NCBI GenBank assembly: GCA_036346405.1
Contig: CM070562.1
Coordinates: 71,691,482-71,755,481 of the forward strand
Length of the DNA stretch: 64,000 nt
Origin: Phyllostachys edulis
Taxonomy: Eukaryota; Streptophyta; Magnoliopsida; Poales; Poaceae
Reading direction: 5' to 3'
Shown here: one piece after another, positions 1 to 11,284 of the stretch
Layout: each line of letters begins with the position of its first letter
How positions within the stretch are numbered: the stretch's first letter is position 1
The notes under the pieces: model-generated
What the model saw: the letters and a program-made list of their open reading frames with translations, nothing else
What the model was told of the DNA's origin: nothing
Databases searched by the model: none
Translations under genes and position numbers: made by a program

Positions 1-1036
1 GGTGAAAAATAGAGAAAGCGTCTATTCACCCCCCTCTAGTTGCCTTTCCGGTCCTACAGGATCAACCACCTGAGACGCCCTGGAGCAATGGAGGGGCGCA
101 CTAGGTGGCGGCCGCGACGAGGAAGTCGGTGATGCGGTCCACAGAGGAGGAGCACCAACGGCGGCAGTGAATCTTGAAGAATTGAGCTGCGGCTCAAAAA
201 CCCTAAACTCACAATTGCGCCGCCTCAAGGGCTTTAGGAGGAGAACAGGATGGGGGATTCGGGATCAGGAGGTTCGGGCGAAGCTTGGGGTCCCTTTTAT
301 AGGGTGCGGGCGGCACGGATTTGGAAACCCCCAAAACGAGTCCGAGGCGGCCACGAGATAGAGTTAGTGATAGAAGGAGATACGAGCCCTGATTCTGAGG
401 GATTCGGATGCGGAGGATCAGAAGAGATAAGATGACGCGGTTTCGAGGGATTCTTTAGTTGGGATTTTCCTTTGTCGGACGGACTCGGAAGCGCAGCCAG
501 CCATGGCGTTTTCAGACAACGCCCGCGCGAAGAAGACGAGCTGGAGGTTGACGAAGGGGCGGGCCCACTTGCCAGCGGAAAGAGATGATCTGCATAAGCG
601 TCAGGCAAAAGGGAAAACAGCCGAGGAATGGGTCATGGCTGCCCACGCGGAGAAAAGGAAAAACGGGCCGACGCTGAGGAATGTGCCGGACGTGCACAGG
701 ATTGGGTCGGGTGAAAAGGAATTCGACCCAATTGATTATCTGAGATTTTAATTGGTTTTTTTTAACAAAATACCATAAATTTAAATAAGCAATAGAAAAT
801 AGCAGATGAACTTGGAAAAAATTCTAGAAAAATCTAGAAAATATATACAAGCACAAAGAATCCAAATAAAATAGTTTTGACCATTGTTGATGTTGACTTT
901 AGTCATATTAAATTGTTTTGATGTACAAAGTCCAATATTAAGCTTTTCAATTAAATTCAGATAAAATCCAAATGGTGAATTTTCTCCTACTAACTATTCG
1001 AAAGATTTTTAAAGCTCAGAAAATTGGGATGTTACA
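1..1036 (-). mobile_element. Family T large LTR-like element (copy 0), 5' part only
   Basis: The minus-strand 5' end TGTAACATCCC lies at 1036 and the element runs off the left edge of the window. Positions 780-1036 match 14240-14536 almost base for base, which defines the family and its end. A TATA-like CCCTATAAAAGGG (minus strand) lies near 293-304, followed downstream by the AAACCCTAA stretch also seen in the copy at 13690. No protein reading frame of recognisable type is present. I call it an LTR, or a non-autonomous large LTR retrotransposon, from the TG..CA ends and the 5-bp target duplication seen in the copy at 31107. The autonomous partner is unknown. Confidence 0.6.
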
Positions 1037-2724
1037 CAAGATCTGTATATACATTGCATCCTTCCCACCTTGAGTCTAAGTACAATAGAAGGCACTATGG
1101 TAATCTGGCTTTCAAGAGCTTCAATGTCCAAACCATAGTATATTATATATTGTTTAGTGTTCAAGTGTTGATAAAAGATTGTATTACCTCTATTGGATAC
1201 GGTCAAGCTGCAGTTGTAATGGTATTTCCACATGGCTGCGACCAGCTCTCTCTCACTATAATTTTTTTGTTCAGTATATGCAAATGGTAAATTAAAATTA
1301 AAATGACTATCCAAATTCAAGGAAAAAATAAAACTACACAGCAAGAGATCTAGTTGTCCATATGAAGATGGCACCTGTGTTTGCCCATATGATGGTAGTG
1401 CCTGAGCTGAGCTATTAGAGTACATTGTTGTTGCAGACGGGACTGACCCAAATGCATATGATGGTGGCACCTGTACTGATCCATAGGTGGATGCAGCTGG
1501 TGCCCATGCATATGAAGGTGGTGTGGTCTGACTTGATCCATAATAACCAAGAAGATACTCCATGAGCTTGACTCTTGCATCGTCAGGTTCGTGCGTGTGC
1601 TCTAGAAACATCGCATCCAGCACCTTTCGAAGAGTCATAGCCAGCGGCACTCCTTGATACATCATGGATTCATGGCCTCCATCTTTCGAAGAACTGAAGC
1701 TAGCAAGCCTCTTGATGGATCAAATCCAGAACGAGGAGCAGTGCCAGGCTACTAGCTAGGCTTCCACCTAAAGGGTCTGCCAGACCAGTAGGGGGCGTCC
1801 TTGCCTGAATTAACAATTAACAAAACAAATTAGATTGTTAATAATAAACAAAAATTACTCCACCACCTAGTTAAAAAGCTGATGACAAAATTCACATTAT
1901 CATTGCTATGGGGAAAAAAAGTAGAATAACTACTTTATGATCCATTGTGCACAGCAAGATAAGCATCCATTAACTTCAAGCCAGAAAAAGAAAGAAAGAA
2001 CAAAAGGCATCAAGGACAAACTAAAGTAGCCAACTAGCTAGTCCATCTTTCATTTATGTTATTCAGTTCCAGGGGGCTGGAACAGGGGTTGAGACTGATA
2101 TTTGATGAAACAGTATCTACATTATGAAATAATTATATGGTGGGGATGCATGGCTTCTTTAAATTAATTGGAATAGTTTGTCGAAACTCAGTGCCATACT
2201 TCAAGTCTCAAAATTTTCAAACCAAACAAAACCAATTTAGTAAGAACCGGAGATCCCGAGTACGCAAATAAATACAATGTAATTATGAATTAAGAAGTTG
2301 ATATCTGAGAAGTCTGAAAAAATATACATGGCAATTGTACGAGTACAATAATTCTTACAAATGTTACCAAATGGAAAAAAAATGCATGGAACATTTAAAG
2401 TAATGATTAGGATCAGACGAGGGAGGCGGCGGGGGAGGACGAGAGTAGGGGGAGGTGGCGACGAGGAGGGAGGCGAGGCCGCGACACGAGGGTGGGGTTG
2501 GCATGGAAGGGCAGCGCCGTCTGAAAGTACTATTCACACCGAGACATAACAAAAGTACAACACAAATGCGCAACTGCAATGAAATTTGAATTTCATGTTT
2601 AACGATACGACGAAATAGCTAAAACACACAAAAAAATATAGTGGAGCGGTAGAAAATTTAATACCTAATTGTTTCGGAAGGGTTTTGATTGGATTGCGAT
2701 GGAAAATAAGATACCAATGTCTTG
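1037..2724. other. Unassigned spacer between copy 0 of family T and the solo LTR
   Basis: Apart from the possible exon at 1345-1803, I see only AT-rich sequence with a short GC-rich purine stretch at 2415-2500. No LTR ends, inverted repeats or convincing exons were recognised. Confidence 0.4.
1345..1803 (-). CDS. Possible exon of an unrecognised minus-strand gene
   Basis: An open frame on the minus strand reads from a good splice acceptor (pyrimidine-poor but ending TTCAG at about 1804). It passes through MMYQGVPLAM at 1665 into a proline-, serine- and tyrosine-rich stretch with repeats of the type PSYA/PSYG, spaced roughly 15-20 residues, ending near 1345. The segment MTLRKVLDAMF...DDARVKLMEYLLGYYG looks like real protein rather than low complexity. 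I do not recognise the family. It could be a fragment of a host gene or of a transposon protein. Frame and boundaries are uncertain. Confidence 0.22.
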
Positions 2725-2729
2725 GTCCT

Positions 2730-3476
2730 TGACGAGGATCTAATAATCCTCATTTTATCTTTTATCTATAATTCTTATTATAAGTAAATATGATGTCATA
2801 CGGTCCCTGGGTATTCCCCTTAATTTTATAAGGGAGAAGCCTACCAGGTGGTCGTAAGTTCTTCTACGACCACCCCCATAGTCGTAAGTCTTGCTACGAC
2901 TACCTTATAGTCGTAAGTCTTGCTACGACTATCTTATGGTCATAAGTTCTTCTACGACCAGGTCAGGTACGACCACCTTATGATCAATAAAACCTACAGG
3001 CAAGTGGGTCCAATTGATTAAGGAATCTAAACAGTCAATATGCGCTGTTATCATGCGAAAAGATAACACATAATACCCCATTATCTCTGACTAGTAACTG
3101 CCATGCGGCGTGAAGGAGTTACCGGCGGATGATTACTACAAACGTCTTGACATCGATTTGATGAGGCGCTCTTCAAATAGGGAAAACGGCTATTCCTTCA
3201 CGACTATATAAAGGCAACGATCAAACAGAGGCAGGGACACGCTATCAAGGGCTATCAGGAAGACAAGCAGAATCATTTGTAATAATCTTACTTTTTCTCC
3301 TGATTGTTCAGAATACACTCAATACCATACACACACAGGAGTAGGGTTGTTATTCTCTCCGGAGAAGGCCTGAACCTGTATAAAAATACACGTGTCAATC
3401 TCTCTACGTGATTCTATTCTAGGAGACCCCCCGAATCAAACAATCTTTACGTAAGACCGGTTCTAAAACACCGACA
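2730..3476 (+). mobile_element. Solo LTR of a Tat-type Ty3/gypsy element
   Basis: A 747-bp unit begins TGACGAGGAT and ends ACACCGACA. It is flanked on both sides by GTCCT (2725-2729 and 3477-3481), a perfect 5-bp target duplication. It is homologous, in the opposite orientation, to the two LTRs at 27907-28635 and 45573-46301. The promoter box CTATATAAAGG lies near 3204. No primer-binding site or polypurine tract adjoins it, so it is a solo LTR left by LTR-LTR recombination. The U3 part holds four tandem GTCGTA..TACGAC hairpins at about 2848-2968. Confidence 0.9.
2845..2970 (+). repeat. Array of GTCGTA..TACGAC inverted repeats in LTR U3
   Basis: Four successive units of about 30 bp each read GTCGTAAG, a 4-6 base loop, then CTACGAC, joined by spacers such as TACCTTATA. 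Each unit can form a hairpin with a 6-8 bp stem. The same motif recurs in the LTRs and internal region of the related element at 27907-46301. Confidence 0.8.
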
Positions 3477-3481
3477 GTCCT

Positions 3482-5589
3482 CTTCATCATGTATATCTAT
3501 TACATCAAATAGAATCAGATCAACTAATATTGATCAAATGACATCTTTTGCGGGGAAGATGTTGATATATAGTTCCAAGCACTAGTTTGTAATATAGTGC
3601 ACTTAATCATCAAAAGCCTCCTTACCTTTCCAAAAGGAGATTCACATAATGTTTCTATTCTGTGTAACTCACAGGTTGCTCAATATCCACTTCTTCCTGC
3701 GGCAGAGTAAGCACATAAGATTAAAACCAATTTATCAACAACGACTAATACCTAGGGTCTAGGTATATTCACTCCACTGACAAACACACTACCATGAAAA
3801 AAACTAATCAGCAATACATTATAACACAATGAGGCAAAGCTACAGCACAAAATCTAGACCGCTAAAGATTTATAGTTCACAATCATTATTGTTTTGTTTA
3901 TATCACCTTAAGATCACGGTTCCATGCAAACACGCACCATCACCTGCAAGACATACAACTTGAACGATCCCCTCACCAATCAAATTCACAACCAACTCTT
4001 AATTAACAAAATGAATCTTAGATTCCATCCTACAACCCACTCCATCCTAAAGTTGGACAAGTAGCAGCTCAAATGAAATCAAGACATACACGGAGGGTAG
4101 CACGGTCGAGGGAGGGGTGCTGGGGGACGGGGCTGGCTGAGAGGGCACTAGGGGTGAGGGCGGTTGGCCGAGTGGGGCGCAGGGGAGCGGGGGTTGGGGG
4201 AAGGGGGCGCCGGCTGGCCGAGGAGGGTGCTAGGGGCAGGGGTGCGGCGCAGGTGTGACCGAGGGCAGAGGGAGGCGCAATGGGGCGCGTTGGGGCGCTG
4301 GGCAATGGAGAGGAGGCAGGGGTGGCTCCAGGTGAGGAGAGGAGGCGGTGGGCCGTGGCCGGTGAGGGCGGTGTTGCGGCCTTGAGGGTTGTGGCGGAGC
4401 AGAGAACTAGGTGGCTGAGTCGCAGAGAGGATGCGGAGGGGGCGGCGTTGCGGTGGAGAGGAGGCGAAGGCCAGAGGGGCGGCATCGCGGCGGATAGGAG
4501 GCGGAGGCCGGAGGGGGCGGCATAGCGATGGAGAGGAGGCAGAGGCCGGAGGGGGTGGCATCGCGACGGAGAGGAGGCGGAGGGGCGGCATCATCGCAAG
4601 GAGAGGGGCAAGATCGCAAGCGGAGAGGAGGCGGAGGCTGGAGGGGACGGAGATGCGGAGAGGAGGCGGGGGCGGCGGGGTGGCGCGGGCCGGCGTCGCG
4701 GCCGAGTGGAGGCGGCTAGGGCATTGGAGAGCAGGTGCTTGCTTGGTGCTGGCGACTGGCGTGAGGGGAGCTGAAGAGGAGAGGAGGCGCTCGGTTGGGC
4801 CTAGCGCACTTATGTCTCGGGCCGGCACACTGTATAAGGGAAAATTGCATATTTGAATAGTACATTATCCACTTACTATATTTCCAGGCCTCGGGCCGTT
4901 GCCCAACCAGCCCGAGGCCCATCTCCGCCCCTGGCTGGAGGGGAGGGCGGCGCGGGTGCTTGAGAGGACGGTGGTAACGGGAGTTGGAGATGGGAGCGTC
5001 GAGGGATTTGAGGAGGTCGGCGAATTGGGCAACCCAATTTTTACTAGGCCACGCCAGAATTTTTATCCACCGCATCCAAATATTGAACTCTTGTTGTACC
5101 AGGAATTTCTCCCTCCGTGCTACAAATTCGGTGTCTCAATCTTACTGAATGCCTGATAGACATTCAATATATATTTTTCCAACACACAGTTTACAAGTAA
5201 AAAGGAAATACTATTACAGACAGACACTCAGTCCTTTTGCTCGTTTTCGTTGACAGATTGTTTGTACTTGATTATATCCATATTATTATAATTAAAACAA
5301 CAAAGTATCATATCATTCATACCACTGTAATTACCAATTTATTTTTATTACTACTATAACATTAGTTGGTGATTAAATGTGTCATAAAATTTGTTCATTG
5401 ACCTAGCAACATGTCTATTAAGTGTTGTAACTTACACTATAAAGTGTGGTAACATACTAGGCACTGAGTATGTTTGGAGCTTTCTACACTTGGGTCGTAA
5501 CAACATGAGAATATGTGTTGCGGTTGAGTTTTCCTGCAACATATGCTATATGTGTTGGTAGTGTGTGTTGGAATAGATTGGTCTTGTTG
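3482..5589. other. Unassigned region, AT-rich with a GC-rich core
   Basis: 3482-4070 and 4860-5589 are AT-rich with no coding signal I trust. 4080-4800 is very GC-rich and purine-biased on the + strand. Long open frames there on both strands are low-complexity (proline/serine/arginine/alanine) and are not called as genes. Homology to the gypsy element begins at about 5590. Confidence 0.4.
4450..4600 (+). repeat. Imperfect GC-rich 37-38 bp tandem repeat
   Basis: About four units of the form AGGAGGCGGAGGCCGGAGGG followed by GGCGGCATCGCGATGGAG follow each other with few differences. The repeat explains the long arginine/glycine open frame seen here. Confidence 0.6.
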
Positions 5590-5857
5590 TAAACTAAGCA
5601 AATAGTTGGGGGCTAGGATAAAGTTATATATATGACTTAAATTCTTAGTCTTAAGTTAAATTTTCTTTTCTATTTATTATCTTATGAGTTATTAACTACT
5701 CGATGAGACAATTTGCAGGAAAATGAATGTTTATATTCATAAATAAAAGATTGTCTTTACAATAATATTCCCTATTACAAACTACTCTGATGAAGGAGAT
5801 CCGATTTGCATATCCTTCGTGACCTTCTTACTGACCGGCTGCACTTCTTCCATCAGT

Positions 5858-8800
5858 TGTGCTGTCTCTGCTTCAGAGCAGTTAAAAATCGACTTCGACT
5901 GGTTGAAGGCTAATATTACGGTCATGTGCCTTAAGTTTTGCCATAGCATAACTCACTACACTTTCAACCACTTCTCTTATCGAGTCGGCTTGGTTGGTCT
6001 TCAGAGTCGTTATCAACTCCTCCAGAATTCCAACTTGTTGTCCAATGGTACTCGTATGAGCGACCACGGTATCTTCAAGAAGAGTGACCTCCTTAGCACC
6101 AAGTCCACCGAGCACATTGTTAAGTAGCGAAATGTTGACTCGAAGGTTAATATTAATTGCCTTCATTTCCTCCGGACTACGGGTCGAAGCTTCTTGGAGT
6201 CGTTTTATTTCGACTGCTTGCTCTGAAAACATAGTACAATCAGTCAAAAAATACTTCCTAAAGACTAGTAAATAAAACTGGCCGTAGGTAAAGGAATTCT
6301 TACCTACTAGATGGGAATCAAGCTTCTTAACCTCATTATTGTGGGAAGCCACATCCTTTGTGCACTACTCCTCCAACGCCTTTATTCTCTTCACTTTTCT
6401 TTATGGATACGGGTGAGCTCGTTTACCACCAAGGCCTTTGATTCGACCTCGGTTTTGAGCTTACCCACATCGACCTCTTTTTTTGAAAAGAAAAAGAGTT
6501 AGAGAAAGAAAAGAAAGTCATTAAGATGGAAAATTTTAAGTATAAAACTTCATTTTTATTTCATTCTGCAATTCGCAAGCTGCATAATTTGCCTCCTGAA
6601 GGTTCTTCAGTAGTTTTTCTTTTTCATCCCTTAACTTCCGCACCTCAGCTTTTACATAGTTGAGTGCAGAAATTAAGGTTCTTTCGTCACTTTTAGGCCT
6701 ATAAAGGTTAAAGTAGACATAATTATTGAACGAGTGGTCATAATAAGATATGACTTCTCGTAACAATGACTTATGATCTAACTGCTAGTTGACAGAGCTC
6801 AGATCGTTGCTTCTTTAGCAAAACATATTGCCTGTGGTATTCACCAACAGTAGCAATTTGTTCGAGGGTTCTTCGAACAAAGAAAGACAGTGAGAAACTG
6901 GAAAAATCCAAATATGAAAATATTTGGTATCGAGTACTTACGCTGATAGCTGCCCGAGAAAACTTGGCATAGACAAACTTAGAATCTTGAAGTTCATCAA
7001 GTGCGTTGACTTGGTCACACCATAGTATTTGAAGACGCTCGTCATCAAAGATATGTCCCCGATTCGGGATGTCCTTAGGGTGTGGGACTCAGTCACGAGA
7101 CTTGAATGAAGAAGATCCGATGATTGATGAACCAAAGAACTCGGGGGAAGAGGTCGAAGAAGTCTTTGTCTTCTTCTTCTTTGTTGTTGTCGACAGCAAA
7201 AATGAGTCCCCCTTGAGGACCATGAGGGACGTCTTCTACGACCTCTTTTCTAGTACGGCGATCAGAGGTTGCTCCTCCACCATGACCGGATGCTTCTGTT
7301 GATCGTAGGATGTCCCTTGTTCGATTATTGATATCCTCAATAACCGGTTCAATCACCATGGTATCCAGATCTTCCGCTATTTTCACCTCTGCTTCTACGA
7401 CCACCTCAGTGATCATAGATGCTCCAGTGGCAATGACTTCCTCCATTGCCACCACAGGGACATGGGTCGATTCCTCGACTACTTTCGCTGTTGTCTCTTC
7501 TACTGTAGGAGAAACAATTTTTGTCTTTGCGTCTGCAGGAGAAATAACTACGGGCCTCTCGACAGAAGCATCCCTGGGGACTGGAGAAGTAGGACTAAAG
7601 TTGCAAAGAAAAAAGAAAACATGTCAAGTTATATTAATATAAGGTAAATACTATTTTTACGCTTTTTAGATTTACATGCTTTGGCTTTCTAGAGATAATC
7701 TTGAATCCAGAAGAAACCATCCCAAGGGAAGATTTCTTTTTCTTCTTCTCTTCGGCCATCCCAATTTTCGTGACACCTCTAGCCTCTGGAAGGCTTTCAG
7801 TGCCACGAGATTGAGAGGCCGAGGCTTCTTTGACCACGTCTAGTCGAAAGTCTTGTTGGGTGGTTGGGATCTCCACGACCACGTCTGATCATAGGTCTTG
7901 ATCGAGAGCTACAACTCCCAAAGCTTCCTGCCCCTCTTGATGGTCGAAACTTATTTCGATCATCTAAGGGACAACACTTGCCTCAACCATAGGCTCTGCT
8001 GTCGCAGAAGTATCCTTCACAAAAAGATATAAAGCTTTTCTAGTTCCCCTTTTCTAATTTATGAGAAAACCATGAGAAGCAGAAACTAAAAATGTCTTGT
8101 CATAGTAGAATAGTATCTTGGTTTTACGGGCTTTGTGCATAAGCACTTCGACCACTCCTCTTTTGTTTGCAGCGATCACGTTTGCAAAGAATTTACTAAA
8201 GGGGCTGGTCAGAGGAGGGGTGGAGATTGAGCCTTCGCCTTTTTGTCGGCGGCCTTTACAAGGCGACACCTTTTGGCCAGAGGAACTCTGACTTCCTCTG
8301 ACCCCACTTTGACAGCCCTCAATTCGACATCTTGGTTATCTCAGTGGTCTGCCATGCCTACTTTCTGCAAAACTCAGAAAAAGAACATTATTCAATGGTC
8401 GAATTCTATGACCACAGAACTCTAAAGATGAAATCAACTTTTGATTAACTTTAGGCATTTTTTTCTTTCCTCTGCAGACACGACCGTCTGGATTCGAGGA
8501 ACCTTTGATGTGGGTGTTGGACCTTTCTCACAAATGAGTTTGACTCGAGCATTACTATGTTTTTGTGAGAGATCTACAATTGCAAAGAAAATAATCTACA
8601 ATCAAGCTCGAAATTAACAAAAAGAGCTAGGTTGATTGTTTCTTTACCTTCTTCGAAATCCCTAGTTGGGTCGGGAGTCCCCGAGTACATCCACATGGGG
8701 TGTGCTTGATTCTTCAAAGGATTGATGCGGCGCATGATGAAGTATCTCACCACATGCCATCCGGTAGACCACTCTTCCTTCATGTCTTTGATGGCTTGAA

Positions 8801-9392
8801 TGTAGGGGGTGATTCGATTGAGGTTGCTTGGAGTTGAGTCCCAGGAGGCACTCTTCTCTGCAGGCTTCCCCGTGAAGAAGAGGCTGTCTTACTTGGATAT
8901 TTCTTAGTAAAAACCACCTCTTCTTCCATCCCGGCCACGATGACCGGGTGAACATCCGAATGTACTCCATTGACTTTCCGTCGTGGAGCTTTAGACCGCA
9001 ACTACATGCGATTTCGATGTGCTTACTCATCTTGTAGTAATATTGGAAGAACTCCAAATTTGGAAGAATTCCCATATAGGCTTCGCACAGGTACACGAAC
9101 ACACTCAATATTGTGATGGAATTGGGAACAAAGTTCACAAATGCCACCCCAAAGTGCTGACGTACGAGCATGAAGAAAGAATGAGCGGGGAATCGAAAGC
9201 CACATTCATAATATGATTGGAATACTGAAATGGTGTTCTCTTCACCCGAAGGCCAATGTTCTCCTTCAGCATTGGTCCAATTCCCAGATAGGCTTGCTTT
9301 GAGATGTTCTTGGCCGCGACAAAAGCCTTCATTTTCTTCGCATCCATCTCCGATTTCTCCAACTTATAAATGGTTCCGGCCATCTCTTCTAA
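5858..9392 (-). pseudogene. Antisense gene of the truncated gypsy element (PF04195-like), degraded
   Basis: Reading on the minus strand, it starts near MAGTIYKLEKSEMDAKKM at about 9381 and is a relative of the protein starting at 29188. The segment FVPNSITILSVFVYLCEA near 9070-9130 matches the putative gypsy type transposon domain (PF04195, also called Transposase_28). Further pieces lie at 8574-9000, 7634-7880, 7093-7455 and 6536-6766. The last piece, 5858-6352, is a coiled-coil-like stretch ending at PVEVDF, matching 38132-38280 of the other copy. Frames shift between pieces, partly because of introns and partly through decay. The host element runs on the + strand, so the gene is antisense to the lost gag-pol. 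Function is unknown. Confidence 0.6.
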
Positions 9393-9524
9393 GTGAGATT
9401 GATTTGGATTTGGAAAACTTCGGGGAGCGACTGCGATTTGGTTGGCCGCGGAGAGAACAAGAACTCGAAGAGCAGTCGAAGGAAATGGGGAAAGTAAAAA
9501 CCCTGGGTCATGCCCACAATAGAT

Positions 9525-9535
9525 TTTTATAACCG
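9525..9535 (-). promoter_or_regulatory. TATA box of the antisense gene
   Basis: The minus strand reads GCGGTTATAAAAA about 140 bp upstream of the antisense start codon. The other element has GCGGTTATAAATA at the same relative place (29062-29073), in a region that is otherwise poorly conserved. Confidence 0.55.
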
Positions 9536-9805
9536 CACGCCTGAGTTGGAGATCGTGGGAACTCAACAGTTGCCACCTCTTCCGGAACCGCTCCAACGAA
9601 CATGTCTGTGAGATTCGATTGAGATTCTTTAATCTGTTCGTTCGGGAAAAGTGATTTTGTCTTTACAACTCAAGTGAAATTACCTTCTTGACCAAGTCCA
9701 TTTCTGGTCAAATGAAAATACCAGTCGGAAAGACTTTACTTCCGACTACTGTTTTACGACCTCCTTTTCAAGTAAGTTATTTTCACTTGAAGTTGGGGGG
9801 CTAGA

Positions 9806-10315
9806 TGAAGAGGATCTAATAATCCTCAATTAATTAAATAGTTTATCTATAATTGTTATTATAGATAGCGATATCCTTGTGATAGTCTTAAGTATACCCC
9901 GTATCATTGATAGGGGAAAAAGCTTAAGATAATCATCGTAACCCTTTCTATGACCACCTCATGGTCGTGAGATGTTCTACGACCACCTGGTGATCTTAAG
10001 TCTTTCTATGACCACCTCATGGTCGTAAACCTTTATACGATCAAGCCAGTTACGACTACCCTATAGTCAGCAAAGTCCATAGACATGTAAGGCCCAATTG
10101 ACTAGGGAATCTTATAAGCTGTGTTTAAGACACAGAGCAGTTAGCATACACTGTTATTCTCAAGGATAACTGCATGCATTACGCTTTTGTCTCTGACGAT
10201 AACTACCAGACGATGTGGGGGTGTTATCTCCCTGACAGTAACTTCCATCAACGTGCACATTTTGTCAAGCGTTAAGGTGTCTCTTGGTCTGGATTAACTG
10301 CCGCTCTATCATGCG
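9806..10315 (+). mobile_element. Partial 3' LTR, interrupted at 10315
   Basis: It begins TGAAGAGGATCTAATAATCC directly after the polypurine tract. It contains four or five diverged hairpins of the GTCGTA..TACGAC type (about 9945-10070) and ends where the T element TGTAACATCCC begins. The missing R/U5 part is not found elsewhere in the window. Confidence 0.75.
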
Positions 10316-11284
10316 TGTAACATCCCAAGTTATGTTACCAAAACAGAATCAATAAAGTTATTATTTTATTGGATTTTTTGAAATTTAAAAGAGTTTTATT
10401 GCTTTTCTTGAATTCCCTAAAATTTGAAAGTCAAACATAAAATTTATTGAGTTTTGAGGGTTTTTATTGGATTTAAAGTTTAAAAGGAAAATTTAATTAA
10501 TTTTTTGGATTCAAAAAAGGCTTTTCATATTTTCTAGAAATTAAAAATAATTTATTTGAAAAATTAAATACCAATGTTAAGTTGAAAATATTTTTTAAGT
10601 CCAGAAAGTCTCAAGGAATTTCTACTATTTTTTTCCATAATGTTTGGACTTTATTTGATATTTTCTAAAAGCCAAATTCAATTAACCCAATTTCAAAAAT
10701 CGCTAAATCAAAAGAAATTCGAAAAATGCTTTTTGGCTGAATCTCCCCAGCCCATTTCCTTTTTCCTCATGTGCGGCCCAATGCCTAGCCCAACCCCGCC
10801 AGCCCACTGCCTTCTGCACCTTCCCCCCTCTCTCTACCTTGTGGTCCCACCCTGTCAAGCCTTCCCCTACCTGCCCATTCCGTCCTCATCGTGCCCGGAG
10901 TGCACAGCGACCGTTGCCATAGCTCAAGCTGCGTCCGAAAATGGGCATAACAACCTGATTTTCCCGCGCCAATGCCATCATTCTTATCCCCTTATCCCTC
11001 CGCACCCGAATCAAACTCTATCTTATCTCGTAATGCCGCCGGACTCCATTTTCGCCGCGTGAACTAAACAGACTCCCAACGACCCTTGCCGAAACGGCCA
11101 CACGCTCGCACTATAAAAGGGTGCCCCAGGACCCCCTCTACCTCCTCATCCCATCCTCGCAAATCTCATAGCCTCCCACCGCCTCTAGCCACCGGATTTC
11201 GTTGTTGAAGCTCGCCGACCGCCAAGCTTTACCGATTGCCTCATTGCCGATGACGCTTTTTCCGCCCGACCGCACCATCGCAAT

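Larger units (their letters stand above)
5590..10315 (+). mobile_element. 5'-truncated Tat-type Ty3/gypsy element with antisense gene and partial 3' LTR
   Basis: From about 5590 the sequence matches, in reverse complement, the part of the 27907-46301 element between the pol 3' end and the 3' LTR. It keeps the antisense gene (minus strand), a polypurine tract GTTGGGGGGCTAGA at 9792-9805, and a 3' LTR from 9806 that starts TGAAGAGGATC. The LTR is cut at 10315 by a family T element. No gag or pol remains, so the element is truncated at its 5' side. Sequence divergence from the complete element is high, so the two are separate subfamilies. Confidence 0.75.

Noticed and set aside
4069..4856. Long overlapping open frames on both strands in a GC-rich block
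   Set aside because: The proteins are low-complexity and arise from a purine-rich 38-bp repeat; no frame shows a recognisable domain or splice logic.
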